Origin: Rhinopithecus roxellana
Taxonomy: Eukaryota > Chordata > Mammalia > Primates > Cercopithecidae
Reading direction: 5' to 3'
NCBI RefSeq assembly: GCF_007565055.1
Contig: NC_044568.1
Location: forward strand, 40,575,156-40,639,155
DNA length: 64,000 nucleotides
Shown here piece by piece: positions 58,661-64,000 of the stretch. Position 1 is the first letter of the stretch. Each line of letters begins with the position of its first letter. A program made the translations under genes and the position numbers. The notes below the pieces were generated by a model. That model was not told the DNA's origin. It did not search any database and worked only from the letters and a program-made list of their open reading frames with translations.

Positions 58661-58689
58661 GGGGAGGGGGGAGGGGGGAGGAGGGAGGG
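58661..58689 (+). repeat. G-rich tract of the L1 3' UTR
   Basis: Runs of four to six G separated by single A make a candidate G-quadruplex. This tract is a known hallmark of young primate L1 3' UTRs. Confidence 0.88.
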
Positions 58690-58828
58690 ATTGCATTGGG
58701 GAGTTATACATGATATAAATGATGAATTGATGGGTGCTGACGAGTTGATGGGTGCAGCACACCAACATGGCATAAGTATACATATGTAACAAACCTGCAC
58801 GTTATGCACATGTACCCTAGAACTTAAA

Positions 58829-58859
<31 letters not shown>

Positions 58860-58870
58860 AAATTAGCCAG

Positions 58871-59020
58871 GCATAGTGGCAGGCACCTGTAGTCCCAGCT
58901 ACTCGGGAGGCAGAAGAATAGCTCGTACCCAGGAGGCGGAGGTTGCAGCAAGCCAAGATCACGCCACGGAACTCTAACCTGGGTGACAGACTGAGACTTC
59001 GTCTTCAAAAAAAAAAAGAA
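58871..59020 (+). mobile_element. AluS, right part
   Basis: Resumes the Alu interrupted at 57093, from GCATAGTGGCAGGCACCTGT to its A-rich tail. Confidence 0.92.
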
Positions 59021-59039
59021 AACCAGCAAAGAAAGAGTA

Positions 59040-59435
59040 CGTGAGCACCATGTGTTGTTTAACAATACATTCTGAGAAATGTGTTATTAGGTGATTTTAT
59101 TATTGTTAGGACATCATAGAATGTACTTATACAAACCTAGATGGTATAGCCGACTACATAACTTGGCTACGTGGTAGAGCCATTGCTCCTAGCCCGCAAA
59201 CCTGCACAGCATGGTACTGTGCTGAATACTGTAGGCAACTGTTAACACAATGGTAACTATTCATGTCTCTAAACATATCTAAACATAGAAAAGATAATGT
59301 GTTGTGCTATAACATTAGGACAGCCACTACATCACTAGGCAATAGGACTTTTTCAACTCCATTATAATCTTAGGGGACCACCATTGTATATACAGTCTAT
59401 CATTGACTGAAACATTGCCCTGCAGCACGTGGCTA
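59040..59435 (+). mobile_element. MER2-like Tigger (TcMar) DNA transposon
   Basis: Contains CATTCTGAGAAATGTGTTAT, ACAAACCTAGATGGTATAGC, CTGAATACTGTAGGCAACTG, TCTAAACATATCTAAACATA and GGGGACCACCATTGTATATA in MER2 order. The ends read GCACCATGTGTTGTTTAAC and CTGCAGCACGTGGCT, diverged inverted repeats. It encodes no transposase. Confidence 0.78.
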
Positions 59436-59800
59436 CACCAGTAGAAGGAAGCACAAAGATGCAGAGTCAGGAAATATTTACGCACACCCTGTGATAAGGG
59501 TATGCAGTATGATGAGAATTTAGAGAGTTTATCAGGGAGTAACAGAAGAATAAGCTAGAAAGAAAGTTTTAGACCAATTAAATGATTAAATCTTACGCAT
59601 GGGGATCCACTTATCAAATGCAATTACCAGGGCACTGCGGGAGGAAGATTTACATCTTATTTACCAGAGAAAGGCTGTATTTTGTTTTACCATGAAAGGG
59701 ACATTGTCCAGAACAGTGATTTCTATAATTTAGTCCACACGTTTATGGAAAGAAGCTATCTAGATATATTACACATAGTATGTGAATTTCTATTCAAAAG
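59436..59800. other. Single-copy noncoding DNA
   Basis: No gene or repeat recognised. Confidence 0.45.
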
Positions 59801-59805
59801 ATAAT

Positions 59806-59992
59806 AGTCTATAGATTTTTTGTGAGATTTTGCTGCACCCATCACCTGAGCAGTATACACTGCACCCTATTTGTAGTCTTTTATCCCTCAACCCCTTTCC
59901 CACCCTTTCCCCTCGAATCCCCAAAGTCCACTGTGTCATTCTTATGCCTTTGCATCCTCCCACTTGAGTAAGAACACACGATGTTTGATTTT
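59806..59992 (-). mobile_element. Antisense L1 3' UTR fragment
   Basis: GCTGCACCCATCACCTGAGC, AGTCTTTTATCCCTCAACC and CCCCAAAGTCCACTGTGTC are the reverse strand of a primate L1 3' UTR. The 82-codon minus-strand frame is not an L1 protein. Confidence 0.75.
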
Positions 59993-60761
59993 GCAAAAGA
60001 TATAGTCTCATAGATTGAATTAAAAATGTTTTGTACACATTTGTAATATCTATATATAAGGTTTTAATAAAAACAACTACTCATTTAAAATAGCTCACAA
60101 TGTGCTCTCAATGGAAAATATAAATACTATCACCACATTAGCACTGATAATGGATCTAGAGATGATCAAATAAAAAATAAAATGGAGACACTGGGTCTTC
60201 ACATATAATAATCTGGAGCAAGGTAACTAAAACTCACCATCAAAGTATCTTTTTTTTTTTTTTTCCAGCTTTAACAACAACCGCTGTTTGTTAGACAGTA
60301 TGCCTAAAGAACAGATGGAAAGAGGATGGACTGGAAGCTGTGAGACCACTTAGGTAGTGACAGTGGCAGTGATTTAAGTGAGAGATAATGAGTGTCTGAA
60401 GGTGATACCAGAAGAGGTAAAGAAGAGGAAGCAGCTATGAGAGATGATGTATTCATAAAATAAAAAGAACTAGATGAACAAGATGAATTGAGTATGTGGC
60501 AATGAGGCATACATTGAGAATATCTCATATGTTTCCAACTTGTACAGCTGGCTGAATTGTGATGCCTTTTTCTGCATGTGTTTGCATGCCAGTGTGTGTC
60601 AAGAGGTAGAAGGAAGTGGTAAATGAGTTCAGTTTTCTTGAATTAAGGAGTATCTGGAACATTCGAGACAGACTACTTCAGCACACCTGTCCAACAACCC
60701 ACCCTACCAACAGTTGTGCTATTTTGGGCTCAAGCAGGACCTTTATAACACTTATAAAAAT
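59993..60761. other. Single-copy noncoding DNA
   Basis: Includes a 16-T run at about 60250. No gene recognised. Confidence 0.45.
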
Positions 60762-60770
60762 AAAGTTTGA

Positions 60771-61083
60771 GGCCGAGCATGGTGGCTCAAGCCTGTAATC
60801 CCGGCACTTTGGGAGGCCGAGACGGGCGGATCACGAGGTCAGGAGATTGAGACCATCCTGGCTAACACGGTGAAACCCCGTCTCTACTAAAAAAAATAAA
60901 TAAATAAAACACAAAAAACTAGCCAGGCGATGTGGCGGGTGCCTGTAGTCCCAGCTACTCGGGAGGCTGAGGCAGGAGAATGGTGTAAACCCGGGAGGCG
61001 GAGCTTGCAGTGAGCTGAGATCCGGCCACTGCAAACCAGCCTGGGCGAGAGAGCGGAACTCCATCTCAAAAAAAAAAAAAAAA
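60771..61083 (+). mobile_element. Young AluY (Old World monkey type)
   Basis: From GGCCGAGCATGG to the A tail. GATCCGGCCACTGCA is diagnostic. The inter-monomer linker is expanded with AAATAAATAAATAAA. The flank AAAGTTTGA is repeated at both sides (60762 and 61081). Confidence 0.93.
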
Positions 61084-61184
61084 GTTTGAATTTTCAAAAA
61101 AAAAGGGGGGAGGGGACAGTTGTTTCCCTCCATAAATCTGAGCAAAAAGCTCTTGCCAAGTCAATTCACTGAAAGTTTTTCTAC

Positions 61185-61280
61185 TAACTCTTAGCTCCTC
61201 AAGGGAAGGCACTCTCATTTATCTCTATCATCAGAACCTAAGCATTCAGGAAATGTTTGTTGAATTAATGTTAGAATAAA
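61185..61280 (+). mobile_element. L2 3' end
   Basis: AGCTCCTCAAGGGAAGGCAC and CAGGAAATGTTTGTTGAATT are the extreme 3' end of an L2. Confidence 0.6.
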
Positions 61281-61392
61281 TTTGTGTTCTATTCTTATGA
61301 GTCTAAAGGACTGCAGAAAACGAATCCAAGCCTATAAACAGGGCTCTTTGGGAATGGGGCAAGAGGAAGGAGGAGCTAAAGAAAGCATCTTT

Positions 61393-61687
61393 CAGGGCAG
61401 TCATGGTAGCTAACACCGACAATCCCAGCACTTCAGGAAGCCAAGGTGGGAGGATCACTTGAGGCCAGGAGTTTAAGAGCAGCCTGGGCAACATGGCGAA
61501 ACCCGTTTCTACAAAATAATTTTTTTTTTAATTATCCAGGGTAGTGGTATATGCCTGTAGTCCCAGTTACTCGGGAGGCTGAGGAGGGAGGATTACTTGA
61601 GCCCAGGAGGCTGAGGCTGCAGTGAGCTGTGATTGAGCCACCGCACTCCATCCTAGGCAACAGAGTGAGACTCTGTCTCAAAAAAAG
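61393..61687 (+). mobile_element. AluJ, sense
   Basis: A diverged full-length Alu. Part of its linker is a T run (AATAATTTTTTTTTTAATTA), and the A tail is short. Confidence 0.88.
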
Positions 61688-63070
61688 GCGAGGGGAGGGG
61701 GAGCAGGGGCAGGTAATACCTCCAGAATATAGCCAGTTGCTTCCTCCCACACTCATCCCCTGACCACTTGATTTCCATATAGTCAAACTAGAGATTAGCA
61801 CATTTTGAAGAGGAGGAAGAAAAGGACGAAAGGGAGAAGAGAATAAGGAATAGAAAAGCTGCCACGGTCCCCACTGGCTTTTCAGTGTGTTCATTCCAAA
61901 CATTTATGAGGCCTGGTTTTGTATTCTTGTGATGCTTTTCTATCCTTTTCTGTTTAATCTTAACCAAATTTAAAGAGTCTTCACTCCTTGAAACCAAATG
62001 GTTATGAACTTAGCAAATAGTGGATATTCAAAGCTGATGAAGAGGAAGCAAGAATGGAAGAAAGCAAGGACATAAAGCAGTATCCTTATACAGGCTGGCT
62101 TTCATTCATGGAACTACTAAATGTCCATTTTTCTAAAGCACTCAAGAATTTCATCGAAAAGCTCACTGTCTTCATACCTGAAGATCAGCAGAAATATTTG
62201 AAAAATTAAAGAGGGTCCAAAATTTGGGGTCAGTGACACACCTGTTCCCAAACGGTGACCCAGTCCCTGTGGGGATCAAGTCTGTTAAGGGATAACGTGA
62301 AGGACCTGGGCTGGACCACCAATCCTGGCCACAGCCTGTGGTGTTTGAGGGAAATAGACAGTAGAGAGGAAAAACAAGGCTGAACTCAGCTGAAGAGGAA
62401 TTAAAATGGGCCTCAAAAATGACTGGATTCATATAATCCATGGAATAGGTCACTTGGGGCACTCTACTAAGATACTGGTATAACCAAGCTGGCTACACAT
62501 GGGTGTTGAAATGCTCTTCCCTTTTTAATAACAATGCAGCTTGAAAATAGGAAAAATTTTCATCCCCAAAGAATTCTCTGGAGAAGCTGGAAAATTACCT
62601 GCCTCCAGCTGGTACCATGCTCTGTTAATGATTTGTATACAGGTGAACAAAAGGTTCAGTGCTCCTATTAATTACCTAAAAAAGGGTTAGTCTTCTTTTC
62701 ACCAAGGAATTAGGAAATCAAGAGGTACATTGCCTGGTACTTCTCTATCACAGATGTCAGAAATAAGTGTTCTTTCTTGTACACTCACCATACTTTTCCC
62801 CAGTTTTCTTTCTACCCCCATTCTATACACCAGTCTGGCACATTGGCAAGAAATAAATCCGTATTTGTCTTGGTTTTTGCTCAAATCCTGGAGGTAGAAA
62901 AGAGGCATGAACTGTCTAAGCCAGAGCATGTGGTAGATAACTATACCTTTCACTTCACCATCAGAATGTTCCTTTCCCCCTACCTTCTCCTGTATCAATC
63001 ACTCCCTGAATGTGTATTTCACTTCAATTGGTCATGGGGTCCTCAAGGTGTCCACAGCCTTCTAAATATT
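61688..63070. other. Single-copy noncoding DNA
   Basis: No gene recognised. A GGGGAGGGGGAGCAGGGGC tract follows the Alu tail. Frames of 96-108 codons at 62172-62462 (-) and 62777-63103 (+) lack recognisable domains. Confidence 0.45.
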
Positions 63071-63175
63071 TGTCTTATTTTAGGTTCAGGGCTATATATG
63101 TAGGTTATAGGTAAATTATGTGTCACTGGAGTTTGGTATACAGATTATTTCCTCACCAGATTTGAGAATAGTACC

Positions 63176-63530
63176 TGATACAGTTTGGCTCTGTCCCCAC
63201 CCAAATCTCATCTGGTAGCTCCCATAATTCCCGCCTGTTTTTGGAGGAGCCCAGTCAGGGATAGTAGAATCGTGGGGGCGGATCTTTCCTGTGCTGTTCT
63301 CATAATAGTGAACGTGTCTCACGAGATCTGATGGTTTTATAAACGGGAGTTTCCCTGCACAAGCTCTTTGCCTGCTGCCATCCATGTAAGATGTGACTTG
63401 CTCCTCTCCTGGCTTCCACCGTAATTGTGAGTCCTCACCAGCCATGTGTAACTGTAAGTCCAATAAACCTCTTTTGTAAATTATCCAGTCTCGGGTATGT
63501 CTATCAGCAGCATGAAAATGGACTAATACA
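63176..63530 (+). mobile_element. Solo THE1-type LTR (MaLR)
   Basis: From TGATACAGTTTGGCTCTGTC to GGACTAATACA, with CTCACGAGATCTGATGG and CAATAAACCTCTTTTG. Flanks GTACC and GTATC (4/5) fit the 5-bp duplication. It lies within the antisense L1, so it is younger than that L1. Confidence 0.92.
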
Positions 63531-63660
63531 GTATCCAATAGGTAGTTTTTCAATCCTCACTCTCTTCCCCCCCTCCACCTTAAATTAGGAGCTGGTGTAT
63601 ACCATTCCCTTGTTTCCATGGGTGCTCAATGGTTAGTTCCCACTTACAAGTAAGAATATG

Positions 63661-63710
63661 TATGCACATGTACCCTAGAACTTAAAGTATAATAAAAATA
63701 TATATATATA
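63661..63710 (+). mobile_element. About 50-bp L1 3' terminus inserted in the antisense L1
   Basis: TGCACATGTACCCTAGAACT then TAAAGTATAATAAAAATATA is the last part of a sense L1 plus its tail, placed within antisense L1 text that continues on both sides. AATATG at left and ATATG at right suggest a small target duplication. An alternating AT run forms the tail. Confidence 0.8.
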
Positions 63711-63911
63711 TGTGGCATTTGGTTTTCTGTTCCTGTGTTAGTTCACTTAAGATAATGGCCTCCAGCTCCATCCATGTTGCTGCAGAAGACATGATCTCAT
63801 GTTTTATGGCTGTATAATATTCCATGGTGTATATATATACCACATTTTCTTTACCCAGTCTACCGTTGATAGGTATTTAGGTTGATTCTAGGTCTTTGCT
63901 ATTGTGAATAG

Positions 63912-64000
63912 TCAGTTTTCTTAAATAACACTAGGCTTACTCACTTATTACACTGCCTATGGTTGGAGTCTTAACTTTAATAGGCTGCAGGCTTACAAAT
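63912..64000. other. End of window, single-copy
   Basis: No feature recognised in the last 89 bases. Confidence 0.4.

Larger units (their letters stand above)
57094..58855 (+). mobile_element. Young 5'-truncated L1 inserted in an Alu
   Basis: A 1.76-kb L1PA-type 3' end comprising the C-terminal 40 percent of ORF2, a 3' UTR, AATAAA and a poly(A) tail at about 58828-58855. Target duplications GCAAAAATTACCCAG (57079-57093) and GCAAAAATTAGCCAG (58856-58870) differ at one base. Low decay makes this the youngest L1 in the window. The 5' UTR promoter, ORF1, the endonuclease and the reverse transcriptase core are absent, so it cannot move by itself. Confidence 0.95.
63073..63911 (-). mobile_element. 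Antisense primate L1 3' end, with two insertions
   Basis: Antisense 3' UTR and ORF2 text on both sides of a THE1-type LTR and of a short L1 tail. Includes TCCATCCATGTTGCTGCAGA and TTGATAGGTATTTAGGTTGA. Confidence 0.88.

Noticed and set aside
58661..58689. G-rich tract as a new regulatory G-quadruplex
   Set aside because: It is the usual polypurine tract of the primate L1 3' UTR.
63116..63553. 145-codon frame on the minus strand
   Set aside because: It runs across the THE1-type LTR and antisense L1. A similar frame arises from the LTR at 13159-13434, so it is an LTR artefact.
1..64000. Search by eye for tRNA, 5S, U6, 7SK, Y RNA and rRNA copies
   Set aside because: No text resembling their conserved boxes was noticed on either strand. 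Small degraded copies could have been missed without a search tool.

Overview
This 64 kb window is nuclear DNA from a primate, most likely an Old World monkey. It is filled with Alu, L1, MIR, L2 and MaLR LTR repeats. The youngest-looking Alus carry GATCCGG or GATCCAG before CCACTGCA, and AAGCCTGTAAT or CGAGACGGGCGGATCACG near the 5' end. I associate these variants with cercopithecoid AluY lineages rather than human AluY. That assignment rests on memory of the subfamilies, not on a search.

I found no convincing functional gene, exon chain, functional RNA gene, CRISPR array or bacterial-type element. The window reads as intergenic or deep intronic. Almost all longer open frames are conceptual translations of Alu, L1 or pseudogene sequence.

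Layout. 1-5.9 kb: degraded antisense L1M, a sense L1 3' end holding a 5'-truncated Alu, then MIRs. 5.9-13 kb: five Alus, an ancient repeat split by an Alu, and L2 pieces. 13-19.3 kb: a solo THE1/MST-type LTR with a perfect 5-bp target duplication, L2, an antisense primate L1 and an older L1M tail. 19.3-27 kb: mostly single-copy, with small MIR, L2 and Alu pieces. 27-37.5 kb: an MLT1-type LTR, a young AluY, MER5A, L1M remnants, more Alus, and an Alu whose tail has grown into a purine microsatellite. 37.5-43 kb: an MSTB-type LTR, a hAT DNA transposon split by an internally deleted Alu, and an Alu with a near-perfect 77-bp tandem duplication. 43-47.6 kb: an RPL12 processed pseudogene inside an old antisense L1, and an MLT1-type LTR split by a two-part L1. 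47.6-56.5 kb: mixed repeats, microsatellites and a modestly CpG-rich single-copy patch. 56.5-64 kb: an Alu split by a young L1 that keeps an open C-terminal ORF2 of about 503 codons, a MER2-like DNA transposon, further Alus, and an antisense L1 containing both a THE1 LTR and a roughly 50-bp L1 tail.

The main biological content is the nested insertion history, which gives a relative timeline of retrotransposition. I see no novel system of cooperating genes. Repeat boundaries are good to a few bases where a target duplication is quoted, and otherwise to about 10-30 bases.
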